Positions 26,341 to 34,983 of a DNA stretch of 64,000 bases are shown here, piece by piece (position 1 is the stretch's first letter; every line of letters starts with the position of its first letter). The DNA is from Bradyrhizobium guangdongense (GTDB lineage Bacteria > Pseudomonadota > Alphaproteobacteria > Rhizobiales > Xanthobacteraceae). Position numbers and translations under genes: made by a program. Location: contig NZ_CP030052.1 of the NCBI RefSeq assembly GCF_004114975.1, positions 682,001-746,000 of the forward strand, written 5' to 3'. The notes under the pieces were generated by a model, which did not search any database, was not told the origin of the DNA, and saw nothing but the letters and a program-made list of their open reading frames with translations.

Positions 26341-27459
26341 TTAACTCGGTATCTCGATCGACTCGATGGCGCCTCGCGCCACCCCCCAGGGTATGCCCAG
26401 ATCGAACGTCAGTTGCGGCTTCTGCTCCTTGGCGACGTTCTTCACGAGATCATCGATTTCATGTGAGAGCGCCTTCATGCCTTCGTACTTCTCCTGTGTG
26501 TCGAAAATGAACCGGGAGCTGTCCGGGACGCGCAACTTCTTTGCTTCTTCAGGGTTGTGATACAGGTAATCCAAATGTCGCTGCACCTCCGCGAGGACCC
26601 GTAACTCGTAGAGATATCCGATTTTCAAGGCCGTCTGATCCGCGTGATACATGGTAGCGGCTATGTCGAAGCTGGGGAAATTGATCTTGGTACCCTCCTC
26701 GACCGCATCAGCCTTGACGTTCTTGCAGAGCCGTATGGCCTTCCTCAGGCCGCCGAGACACGAACTGCAACGATCTTCGATCAGCTTTATGTGTTTGAAT
26801 GGGAAGTTCTCGATTGTCTTCGGCACTTTGCGATCGAGAATAACAACTCCTCGGTCGTGAATCTGTCTAGACTGCTGGTAGACGACGGTATCGTACCAGT
26901 GGGACGGAACAACATCCACCGGTCGCGCCAGAGACCCTCCAGAAACGGCGACCGCCTTCCCACCGGACGTATCGACGTCGGCGGCTGGAAAGTTCAATGG
27001 CAGGATCTTCTCGATCGAGGAACGTAGTTCGCCTAGCACTCCAAGCGAGTTGCGCGCCGTGGGAACATAGGTGCCTGCCGCGGGCCCCGACGAGTGGAAT
27101 ATGAGGAAACCGGTCTCCAGCACGAGCAGATCGACGTCGCTGACTCCCCGGATATGGACGTTGAGGGGCACCGACCCCTGAAGCCGAAATTCGACCGAAT
27201 CGATGGATTTCTGGATTTGGTTGCCCACGCGCTCGGCCGTTTCGACACTGATTCTGGTGTACTCAGGTCCCACCTCCTGCATCGCGCCAAGCGCATATCG
27301 CGTGTAAGCATGCGACGGAGCCCTATTCTGCCAGCTTTCCGCAGCCAAGCTCTTCGACAACACTTCCTTGCGGGAAGCCTCGTTGAGTTTTCCAAGACGG
27401 TCGACGCCCCTGCGACGCAGGCGCAGTTTGTTCAGTCGACTATTGATGTCCCTTACCAT
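26341..27459 (-). CDS. CD-NTase (cyclic oligonucleotide synthase, SMODS type)
   Basis: The 372-residue protein is a CBASS nucleotidyltransferase. The activating motif is RLQGSVPLNVHIRGVSDVDL with Gly95-Ser96 and metal-binding Asp108 and Asp110; the third Asp lies in RPVDVVPSHWYD. It would make a cyclic di- or trinucleotide upon phage infection to trigger the neighbouring membrane effectors. The ATG at 27459 overlaps the frame of the preceding effector gene by about 20 bases. No Cap2/Cap3 or HORMA partner is adjacent, so it resembles type I CBASS. Confidence 0.85.
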   Translation of the reverse strand: MVRDINSRLNKLRLRRRGVDRLGKLNEASRKEVLSKSLAAESWQNRAPSHAYTRYALGAMQEVGPEYTRISVETAERVGNQIQKSIDSVEFRLQGSVPLNVHIRGVSDVDLLVLETGFLIFHSSGPAAGTYVPTARNSLGVLGELRSSIEKILPLNFPAADVDTSGGKAVAVSGGSLARPVDVVPSHWYDTVVYQQSRQIHDRGVVILDRKVPKTIENFPFKHIKLIEDRCSSCLGGLRKAIRLCKNVKADAVEEGTKINFPSFDIAATMYHADQTALKIGYLYELRVLAEVQRHLDYLYHNPEEAKKLRVPDSSRFIFDTQEKYEGMKALSHEIDDLVKNVAKEQKPQLTFDLGIPWGVARGAIESIEIPS

Positions 27460-28119
27460 GGTCCCTCTTCAAACTAATCGTGCCAAATGTGAAGCGGCCG
27501 TGACCGTTGAAATACTCGCCCTCTGCTGATTCCAGATCTTTCGAGAAAATAAGCATGCAGGAACCGAGATGGCTTCTTAAGTCCACCTCTCCGATAGCCG
27601 GGTCGTTCCGATAGTTGTACAGAAGCCTATATCCCTCTGCGTCGTCGCAGATCAGGGCTGCCCAATGCTGTCGGAGCCCGATTGATCCGTCTTCAGCCTC
27701 ACTCGGATCTTGTCCCAGGTCTGAAAGATCGTGAGGGTCGCCCTCCATGCGTAGCCGAGGCTCCCGTCGGGCTTGAGGCTTCGTCCTTCGCAGGACCAGC
27801 TCCCAGCGAGATCCGGGACCTTCAGCGCCGCATTCAGAAAGGGCCATCGCCACGCGTACCGATCGAGCGTCCAATAGAGCGCCGCAAAGACCATGCCCGC
27901 ACCGACGAGGGAAAGGACCGATGGTGGCAGGTTGACATTGAGCCCGAAGCGGTTCGCCACGTCGACCACGGAAAGCAGCGTGAAAACGATCGCAGCCGAT
28001 ACCGACGCGGCGATCAACGTTAGGTAGCGTCCGACCTTGGCTCGGTTCAGTCCACCGTGCAACGAATAGTCGTGTTGTTTCACTTCAACGTTCCATTTGG
28101 CAAATCTCGATTGCGACAC
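27440..28119 (-). pseudogene. Cap15-like effector, frameshifted near the middle of the beta domain
   Basis: Minus-strand sequence starts at GTG 28119, giving a protein with two membrane helices (GRYLTLIAASVSAAIVFTLL and VLSLVGAGMVFAALYWTL), then PDLAGSWSCEG and TIFQTWDKIRVRLKTDQS. The frame stops at GSDSIGQP (27652). A one-base shift continues it as HWAALICDDAEGYRLLYNYR, ending at 27440 with GRFTFGTISLKRDHG. Both parts together form a Cap15-like beta domain. A single-base frameshift therefore separates functional halves. Confidence 0.7.
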
Positions 28120-28247
28120 ATTGACCGAAACTTTAACCTCGATGATCCCGCACTAGCTTTCCGGCCCCACGAGTAGCTCGCATCTCAACCTGCTCGCGGC
28201 CTTCAGGCAATCTGCCGATGTTACGCGTTGGATCCCTCTTGCGTAGT

Positions 28248-29231
28248 TCACACGTGATAGAACGTCGGCTTGGTAGGCCGATGTGCCAACATATCGATGA
28301 CGCGCCTATCGTTGCACAGCGCTTGATAGCAACCGTCCGCCATCCCTAGCAGGGTCTTCCGCCGGCTCTCGGTCGCGAGGTCCATCCCGAGATCGGAAAT
28401 CTGCTCGGCGGAGGGCTGCTCGTCGAACCTGATGTAGCGATCGCCGAGCTGATGCTTGAGCATGAAATCGACCAGCTGTTGCTGCGAGGAAATGATGGTC
28501 GATGGAAGCCGGTTGTTCTCGAGCCAGTCCCTTTGGCCGAAATTGCGTCCCGCCGACGTCGGCAGCGAGAATTTGCTGGTGGTCGTGCCAATGCTCATCA
28601 CCGATACGTCCTCGATCTTTTGATCCAGGAACTGGACAGCTTCGTGCAGCGCACAAAGGTCAGGTGCGTTCGCGACCACGCCGCCGTCAATGAAATAGCT
28701 GTTCCCGATCTCGGCCATCGGGAAGTACAGCGGCGCGGCCGCCGTCGCCATGGCGATGTCCGCGGCCTTCACCTTGTAATCGGTCATGAACCTCGGATTA
28801 TGCGCGGTCTTGAACATCTGGACGCTTCCCTTGGTCATGTTGACCGTCGGAACAAGCACGCGCGTCTTCGCGTCGCCGAGCTTGGCGTCGGCGCCGAGCA
28901 CGCCCTCGATCTTGCTCCGGAGCACCGTACCGTCGTACTTGGGATGTCGCCACTCGAACCACCGGGCCTGCATTTGCGCCAGCCGGCTTTTCGGCGTCTC
29001 CCCGCGGGGGAATATCTCTTCCCCGTGCTTGAGAAACATCTCCTGAATCGTCTCGGCCTTCTTTCCCATCGCCAGACCGAGGGCGATAATGCCGCCTGCC
29101 GATGTCCCCGAGATCAGGTCAAAGCATTCGTGAAGGGGGCGCTTTGCCTGCTCCTCCAGGCGCGCCAGGACCGAACTTGTGAACAGGCCTCGAAAGCCAC
29201 CGCCGCTGAGAGCAAGTATCTGAAAAGTCAT
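28248..29231 (-). CDS. capV: CBASS patatin-like phospholipase CapV
   Basis: The 327-residue protein has the patatin oxyanion loop GGGFRGL (10-16), the nucleophile elbow GTSAGG (Ser44) and the catalytic DGG (Asp182). CapV is activated by cGAMP-type signals and degrades membrane phospholipids to abort infection. The ATG at 29231 is the start; upstream frame has no similarity. Normally capV precedes the CD-NTase in the same operon; here it is transcribed away from it, with the two starts 192 bases apart. Confidence 0.88.
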   Translation of the reverse strand: MTFQILALSGGGFRGLFTSSVLARLEEQAKRPLHECFDLISGTSAGGIIALGLAMGKKAETIQEMFLKHGEEIFPRGETPKSRLAQMQARWFEWRHPKYDGTVLRSKIEGVLGADAKLGDAKTRVLVPTVNMTKGSVQMFKTAHNPRFMTDYKVKAADIAMATAAAPLYFPMAEIGNSYFIDGGVVANAPDLCALHEAVQFLDQKIEDVSVMSIGTTTSKFSLPTSAGRNFGQRDWLENNRLPSTIISSQQQLVDFMLKHQLGDRYIRFDEQPSAEQISDLGMDLATESRRKTLLGMADGCYQALCNDRRVIDMLAHRPTKPTFYHV

Positions 29232-29327
29232 TGCAATCTCTAGTTTCGGAGCACGCTGTGGCATCGGAGATCCACCGAGGCTCGGGAATCCCGTATGAAA
29301 TGTTCATTTTCTGTTCTACAATCTAGT

Positions 29328-29347
29328 GGACTCTCAAGATAGAGTCT
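29328..29347. promoter_or_regulatory. Inverted repeat in the capV-cdn intergenic region
   Basis: GGACTCT and AGAGTCT are separated by six bases and pair at six of seven positions. It lies midway between the divergent capV and CD-NTase genes, so it could be an operator for a regulator acting on both. Confidence 0.35.
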
Positions 29348-29423
29348 GATTCGCGCGGTTGTGCGACTGGAGGGCATTGTCCACCGTCTAGATCTCCCTC
29401 GCTTTTCCAGATGGAGATCGGCC

Positions 29424-30572
29424 ATGGCCAACGTCTCGAAAGTGCTGCACGCGTCTGGCGACGCGGCGTGTTTCCTGAAGAACCTGAACATCGCCGATAC
29501 CGACCGCGCGTGCCTCATGGAAGCGCGCGAGAAGGTTCGAGATTGCCTGCGCAAGACGTTCGCGGCTTTGACCAAGCAGGAGCTCGGCGTGACAGTCCAT
29601 CCCCGGTTTTTCACGCAGGGCAGCTTCGCATATCGGACCATCAACGATCCGTGCTGGACCCCGCCGCAGCAGATGGACCTCGACGACGGCGCCTACCTCC
29701 CGATGACGTTTATCCAGGGCGTACAGCGGCCTTCCGTCGCCGCTACCGCCTTCTTCAAGGTGGTTGACGCCGCGCTCGAGAAGCTCGCGAAGGAAGAAGG
29801 CTGGCAGTTCGGGAAGAAGCCGACCTGCTCGCGGCTGGTGATCTCGTCGAACTCGCACATCGACGTGCCGCTGTACGCGATTCCAGATGCGGAATTCGAG
29901 AAGCTCGAGAAGCAGATGAAGTCGTTCGACGCTATGGCCCGCGATGCGCGCGTCGACAGCGATGATCGTTGGGACGCGCTGCCGTCGGACTGCGTCCTGC
30001 TCGCCCATCGCGAGCACGACTGGATCTCGTCGGATCCGCGCAAGATCCGGGACTGGTTCGTCGAGGCCATCAAGATCTATGGTCCGGTGCTTCGCCGCGT
30101 CTGCCGGTACCTGAAGGCCTGGCGCGACCACCACCGCCCCCATCTCGACGACGTATCGTCGATCCTTCTGATGGTGTGCGCCTTCGAAGCGTGCGAGGAC
30201 CTCGGCCGTCCGAACGTTCCCGGCCGTGACGACCTGGCGCTGCTGCGGATCGCCGAACGTCTTCCGCGCCTGCTGGAAGGCCCGGTCTACAATCCCACCG
30301 ACCGCGACGAGCGCGTCGACGGCAGACTGAGTGCGGCCAGCCGCCGTATCGCGATCGACATGGCCAAGAAGTTCGATGCGGAGCTCACAGAGATCGTCGA
30401 GAAGTGCTTCGATCCCGAAGAAGCCATTGAAAGGCTGACCGCATTGTTCGGTGACCGCATTCCGGATCAGATCGATCTCGTCGACGTCACCAAGGCCGCG
30501 CATGCCGAGATACGCTCGCATGCTCCGAGGATCGCCGCCGCCCCCACGGTCGGCAAATCGACCAGTGCCTGA
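29424..30572 (+). CDS. CD-NTase of the DncV/CdnA type
   Basis: The 382-residue protein is a CBASS nucleotidyltransferase. GSFAYRTIND carries the Gly66-Ser67 pair, QMDLDDGAYLPM gives Asp85 and Asp87, and SHIDVPLYA gives Asp147. The MDxDDG(T/A)Y(L/M)PM segment is typical of DncV, which makes 3',3'-cGAMP. GGAG precedes the ATG at 29424. The C-terminus ends in GKSTSA; in type II CBASS the last small residue is joined to a target by Cap2. It is translationally coupled to cap2 (overlap of eight bases). Confidence 0.9.
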   Translation: MANVSKVLHASGDAACFLKNLNIADTDRACLMEAREKVRDCLRKTFAALTKQELGVTVHPRFFTQGSFAYRTINDPCWTPPQQMDLDDGAYLPMTFIQGVQRPSVAATAFFKVVDAALEKLAKEEGWQFGKKPTCSRLVISSNSHIDVPLYAIPDAEFEKLEKQMKSFDAMARDARVDSDDRWDALPSDCVLLAHREHDWISSDPRKIRDWFVEAIKIYGPVLRRVCRYLKAWRDHHRPHLDDVSSILLMVCAFEACEDLGRPNVPGRDDLALLRIAERLPRLLEGPVYNPTDRDERVDGRLSAASRRIAIDMAKKFDAELTEIVEKCFDPEEAIERLTALFGDRIPDQIDLVDVTKAAHAEIRSHAPRIAAAPTVGKSTSA

Positions 30573-32253
30573 GCGGGACGACGATTCTGTCCGGCGCATT
30601 CACGACGCCTTCAGTCAGCGCAACTTCCGGCGCGACTTTTCGCGTCGTGGCCTTCACTACATCGGCCTTCTCGACGAGACCGGACTCAAGGTCCCGGCGG
30701 TCGTATCCGTCGACGACCTCGACTTCATCAGGCCTCCGGTCATTTGCCTGACCGACCCGGAAGCGGGATCGAAGGGGCAGGTCCCGCATGTGCTCCGCTC
30801 GGACGGCACGTTCTGCTATCTCGACCGCAAGAGCGTCGTGCTCGACCGCTACAAGCCCGCCGAGACCATCATCCAGTGCCTCGAGCGTGCGGACCAGGTG
30901 CTGCGTGACGCCGTAAGGGGCCGCCTGGTCGACGACCTCGCCGAGGAGTTCGGCGGCTACTGGTCGGACGGCGAGGTCTTGGTCGATCTGCCCCCTTCTT
31001 TCGAAGGCGACGCGAAGGTCCACATCCTCAGGCTGGACCGCGATCCGGAGCACAAAACCATCGTCGTCTCCCACGACAAAACAAGTTTCGCGAAGCTGCA
31101 CCGGAGGAACACCGTGAAGGATCCTGGTCCAGGTATCCTTTGCCCGATAATTCTGGTGCCGCCGCTTTCGTTCGATCCGAAGCTGCCGTGGCCGCCCAAG
31201 GATCTGGCGCAGCTCAACGGCTGGCTGAAGAAAATGGCCCCCAATGCGCTCGGATCGATCGAAGCGGCGTTCGCCAGGACGAAAGATCTCCACATCCAAT
31301 GGATCTGCCTGTCCGCGCCGAACGGAAGGTTCTTCGTATCGGCGGAGATCGCCAAACCCTATCGGACGCCGGAATTCCTGAAGAACAGGCGAGCCAGCAT
31401 CGCGCGAACGCTCGATCGGATACCGGCCGCTGTCGAAATTTCGGGCTATGTGGGAGTCCCCGCCGATGAAGGCTATGTCTTTTCGAGGAATCTCGGTCAC
31501 ATGAAGAACCTCGCAGGAAAGCGCATCCTGCTGATCGGATGCGGAACGGTCGGCGGATTTCTTGCGCAGCACCTGGCTCAAAGCGGTGCCGGCGCCGGCG
31601 GCGGAAGATTGATGCTCGTCGACGACGACGAACTCCAGGGCGCGAATCTCGGCCGGCACCTCCTCGGCGCGCCGTATCTCACGTGGAACAAGGCCGAAGC
31701 CTGCGCCGATTTTCTGGGCCAGCAGCTGCCGCACCTGGACATCGGGTTCAGCTGCGATTCGATCATGAAGCAGCTGGCAATCCTGCAGCGGTACGACCTG
31801 TGCATCGATGCCACAGGCGAAGAAGCGCTGTCGATCGCGCTGAACGACTACGCCGTAAGAAAGCGTCCTGACTTCCCGCCGATCCTCTATACTTGGCTCG
31901 AAGGAAACGGTGCCGCCGCCGTCGGCTTCATGTCGCACGATCCCGATCTCGCCTGCTTCAAGTGTCTGAAGGTTGAGCTCGCAGGCGAGAAGAGATTCCG
32001 GCTGCTACGCGAGGGAGTGGAAATCGAGACCGCCCGGAATCTCGCGTGCGGAGACGCCCACTACATCCCCTTCCCCGTGTCGCGGGCGGCTAGCGCGGCC
32101 GGCCTCGCGTGCGACATGGTTCTCGATTGGGCGAACAACGGCGAGCGTCATCGCTGGCGGTCTCTCACGATGGATCATCGGACCGCCAACGAGGTGAAGG
32201 ACGGCAATCCCAAGCGGGTCGTCAAGTGTCCCGCCTGCGGCGGAAGCGCATGA
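30565..32253 (+). CDS. cap2: CBASS E2-E1 fusion Cap2
   Basis: The 562-residue protein has an N-terminal E2-like domain with a candidate catalytic Cys84 in HVLRSDGTFCY and a C-terminal E1 adenylation domain (ILLIGCGTVGGFLAQHL, VDDDELQGANLGRHLL). Cys residues in ACFKCLKVEL and NLACGDAHY are E1 and zinc candidates. Cap2 ligates the CD-NTase C-terminus to proteins and primes cyclase activity. A GTG at 30565 overlapping the cdn stop is taken as start; ATGs at 30520 or 30502 are alternatives. It is followed by Cap3 with a four-base overlap. Confidence 0.88.
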   Translation: MPERDDDSVRRIHDAFSQRNFRRDFSRRGLHYIGLLDETGLKVPAVVSVDDLDFIRPPVICLTDPEAGSKGQVPHVLRSDGTFCYLDRKSVVLDRYKPAETIIQCLERADQVLRDAVRGRLVDDLAEEFGGYWSDGEVLVDLPPSFEGDAKVHILRLDRDPEHKTIVVSHDKTSFAKLHRRNTVKDPGPGILCPIILVPPLSFDPKLPWPPKDLAQLNGWLKKMAPNALGSIEAAFARTKDLHIQWICLSAPNGRFFVSAEIAKPYRTPEFLKNRRASIARTLDRIPAAVEISGYVGVPADEGYVFSRNLGHMKNLAGKRILLIGCGTVGGFLAQHLAQSGAGAGGGRLMLVDDDELQGANLGRHLLGAPYLTWNKAEACADFLGQQLPHLDIGFSCDSIMKQLAILQRYDLCIDATGEEALSIALNDYAVRKRPDFPPILYTWLEGNGAAAVGFMSHDPDLACFKCLKVELAGEKRFRLLREGVEIETARNLACGDAHYIPFPVSRAASAAGLACDMVLDWANNGERHRWRSLTMDHRTANEVKDGNPKRVVKCPACGGSA

Positions 32254-32702
32254 TCTTTCTCGCGAAGGGCCGTCTGGTGACCCTCGCCGACGCCGTCGCG
32301 CAAGAGCTCGCGCGCTTCGCGGCTCCGCCGGAGTCGGATCGCGAGGCCGGCGGCATACTTTTGGGACGCTACCGAGGCCCGCACGTCGAAGTATTGAAGT
32401 GCACGACTCCGATGCCGGAAGACCGCCGCACCCGCTTCGGATTCGTGCGGCAGGACAAGGGCCATCAGGAAATCGCGAGCAGAGAGTGGTTCGAAAGTGG
32501 AGGGGCCGTGAACTTCGTGGGCGAGTGGCACACCCATCCCGAGCGGCATCCAACGCCGTCCTGGGTCGACCGGCGGTCGTGGCGCAAGCAGTTGCGAAGG
32601 CACAAGTCCGACCCTTTGGTATTCATCATAGTCGGTACAGCCGCGACGTACTGTGAGATCGGCTCCGACGGGCACCTCGTCGCCATGGGCAAGATCGGTT
32701 GA
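32250..32702 (+). CDS. cap3: CBASS JAB deconjugase Cap3
   Basis: The 150-residue protein is a JAMM metallopeptidase: EWHTHPERHPTPSWVDRRSW has the HxH, Ser and Asp ligands, and GGILLGRY supplies the upstream strand of the fold. Cap3 cleaves CD-NTase conjugates formed by Cap2. The ATG overlaps the cap2 stop by four bases (ATGA). This completes a type II CBASS operon of CD-NTase, Cap2 and Cap3, with CapV divergent. Confidence 0.88.
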   Translation: MIFLAKGRLVTLADAVAQELARFAAPPESDREAGGILLGRYRGPHVEVLKCTTPMPEDRRTRFGFVRQDKGHQEIASREWFESGGAVNFVGEWHTHPERHPTPSWVDRRSWRKQLRRHKSDPLVFIIVGTAATYCEIGSDGHLVAMGKIG

Positions 32703-32730
32703 GCCGGCGCAAGCGCTGATCTCCCGCAAA

Positions 32731-33627
32731 TCACAAGCCGAAGTCCCAGGTAGGCGAGCCGAAATGAATTCGGATCAGCCTAGTGAGTGCGGAAACAGAT
32801 TGCGCGCTTCCTGCGATCAGCTTCAAAAGCCTCTTGCCGTCATCCATTTTATCGACTGCGAAGAGCGCCAATGCGCCCTTCATGACGGAATCGCAATCCT
32901 CGTTCGAGGCGACCGATCCAGCATATTCCACCTGATTGAAACCGATCGACAACCAGGCGCTGGCCATGTCGAGGAGCCGATTCCTTCCGCTGCCATCCGG
33001 TTGCATGTGTTTGTCCAAGGCGTGGACTCCATGCGCCAGAACGTAGGACAAAAGCTTGCCTGACGTCGTCTGAGGCGAGGGGTCTGCGATTTTCTCGAAG
33101 CAATCCGGCTTGGTTCGACAGTAATTCTGGTGATGCCGGACGAAGTCCAATCCCGAGATGTCCGACAACGGAAAATCATCCGCAACCATAAACTCTGAAC
33201 AGAAATCCGGATGCCACCGCCACTTCCCGTCGACACGCCTCAATGGGCCGTCATCCTTCTCCGGATCGTACTTCGTCACCAACGGCGAAGCGATATCCTC
33301 GAACGCCATGAGAAAACGGAAGGCCGGCGGGTGGTAGTTCGGCATCGCCTCGACCCAGTAGATCTTCTTGTGTTTGACGAGTTTCTCCCAATCGAACTGA
33401 AATTCGACGGTCCCATAGAGTGACCCCAGCGACCAATTATTGGCCGACAGCCAGGTGACGCTGATGCGTGATTTGTTGAGCCGGCTCTTGTCGAAGACAA
33501 GCCCGGACTTTATCCGTCCGTCCTCGATGATCCGGCGGGCGACAGGCAGGTGCACGATATGCCGCACGGTAGTGAGTTCGGCGTACTTGTCGGCAATCTT
33601 GTATCGCTCCCATTCTGGCTGGGGCAT
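32731..33627 (-). CDS. Hypothetical protein in defence island, possible ADP-ribosyltransferase-like fold
   Basis: The 298-residue protein starts with VRHIVHLPVARRIIEDGRI, then KSRISVTWLSANNWSLGSLY, VEAMPNYHPPAFRFLMAFED and FMVADDFPLSDISGLDFVRHH. The opening pattern (His in a strand, then a turn before ISVTWLS) resembles DarT/ART-like toxins in style, but I see no firm catalytic triad. It faces the CBASS operon tail to tail (28 bases from cap3). No partner antitoxin is evident. The function is unknown. Confidence 0.5.
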   Translation of the reverse strand: MPQPEWERYKIADKYAELTTVRHIVHLPVARRIIEDGRIKSGLVFDKSRLNKSRISVTWLSANNWSLGSLYGTVEFQFDWEKLVKHKKIYWVEAMPNYHPPAFRFLMAFEDIASPLVTKYDPEKDDGPLRRVDGKWRWHPDFCSEFMVADDFPLSDISGLDFVRHHQNYCRTKPDCFEKIADPSPQTTSGKLLSYVLAHGVHALDKHMQPDGSGRNRLLDMASAWLSIGFNQVEYAGSVASNEDCDSVMKGALALFAVDKMDDGKRLLKLIAGSAQSVSALTRLIRIHFGSPTWDFGL

Positions 33628-33703
33628 TTCAGTCCTCGGTTGTCTTCGAGCTCCAAGTGTCGGAACCTGCCCTATCTATCGAACGAGAGGGATCGTCCTT
33701 CCG

Positions 33704-34826
33704 TCAGATCGCCAAGGAACGCGGCGCAACGCGATCTATCGGAGCATAGAGCAGACCGTCTCCGCCGATCTGAACCGGTCCGTCGCTGCGGCGCGCCCTC
33801 GCGTCGAGGCGTTGGCCTGCGAGAGCTCTCCGGATGACATCCGCATCGACCCCTACGAACCGGATCGAGTTCGGCATCGCTTGGGCGAGGGTCTGAGCTT
33901 GACCGAGGGGAAACGGCAGCACGCCAAGCGGCCCAACGGGTACGCCTAGATAGGTGGCGGAGTCCTCACCGTCAGACCCGAGGAACGCTCCCTCCAGAGG
34001 CCTGTTGCCGCCGGCAACGTGCTCCGCCAAGAGCTGCGATGCCATCTCGCTGAACCCCATGCCGGCCAGAAGGTAGCCGACATGAGCCCGGGCAATGTCC
34101 TGAACTATATCGTCCCGTTCGTGGGCCGACGGGGGTTCGCCGTGCGTGTCCGGATCCAGCACGTAGAGGAAAGCACCTCGTGGTGGGATTTCGACCCCCC
34201 AACGCGACATGACCGCCCAGCCCTTTGCGCGAACCGCGGTCCAGCTATTCCTTCCCGGCCACGTTCCGCAATCTCTCGACCACGACTCCCTTGAGTTGGC
34301 CGTCGGCAGTTTTTATAGGACCAGGCAACCCGGTGCCGGTGCCGTTCGATGCCTGACTGGTACCCTTTGCCTCGGCGACCGCAACTCGACCCGATCCGGA
34401 GCCGCAGATCCAATCCGGAAGCTCGGTCCCCTTTCCGGCTAGTCTGGTGACACGCAGACGCTTCGAGACGTTCGTTGGATCTCCGTCGATCGGTGTGAAC
34501 CAATCGAAACCGTGGTATCGGGCGAGGTAAGCCCGGGCGAAAAATCGCCCGAACAACCCCGAAAACGCGCGCCGCATCTCCTTGCCGCGGCCAGGCCCCT
34601 TGCCCTTCCAAATGAGTCCGTCTCCGCCGGGGACGAGGAGCTCTTCGAACAGCAGGGCCAATGGCCTGCTCGATCCGCCACCGGTCTGAAGGAGCTCTCC
34701 GATGGCACATGCGGCCACGAAATCGGTATCCACCTCGCATTGGCCGCCGGGACTTATGCCGGAAAGCAACTCCTTTGGGCAGGCGCTGGGCGGCCGGACT
34801 ACATAGCGAATCTTGTGAACGCTCAT
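33704..34826 (-). pseudogene. PD-(D/E)XK-like nuclease gene split by a frameshift
   Basis: A first frame (34826-34245, 193 residues) includes LPDWICGSGSGRVAVAEAKG, the PD...EAK pattern of restriction-type nucleases, and stops after RNVAGKE. Reading one base over continues it as RNSWTAVRAKGWAVMSRWG into the second frame (to 33704), a segment in which FLYVLDPDTHGEPP follows. The shifted sequence reads smoothly across, so one protein of about 370 residues appears broken by a one-base frameshift. The upstream part has a Cys/Pro-rich region like a Zn or linker segment. Confidence 0.55.
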
Positions 34827-34983
34827 CTGTCCCCACGCCCCTCACAAATCTCCGTTAAAATCTAATACCATGCACGAATGTCGCAGCCTTTCCTCCCGCG
34901 CGACCATGGATTCACTTAGATTGCGCCGGACTTGTCCTGCAAGCGAAAATTGAGCAAAATTCTACCGTGCGGAGACAATCGAC

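Noticed and set aside
29388..30599. A 403-residue minus-strand frame over the CD-NTase
   Set aside because: Exact shadow of a well-supported gene; no family features.
30487..31938. A 483-residue minus-strand frame over cap2
   Set aside because: Shadow frame, Arg/Val/Asp-rich, no motif.
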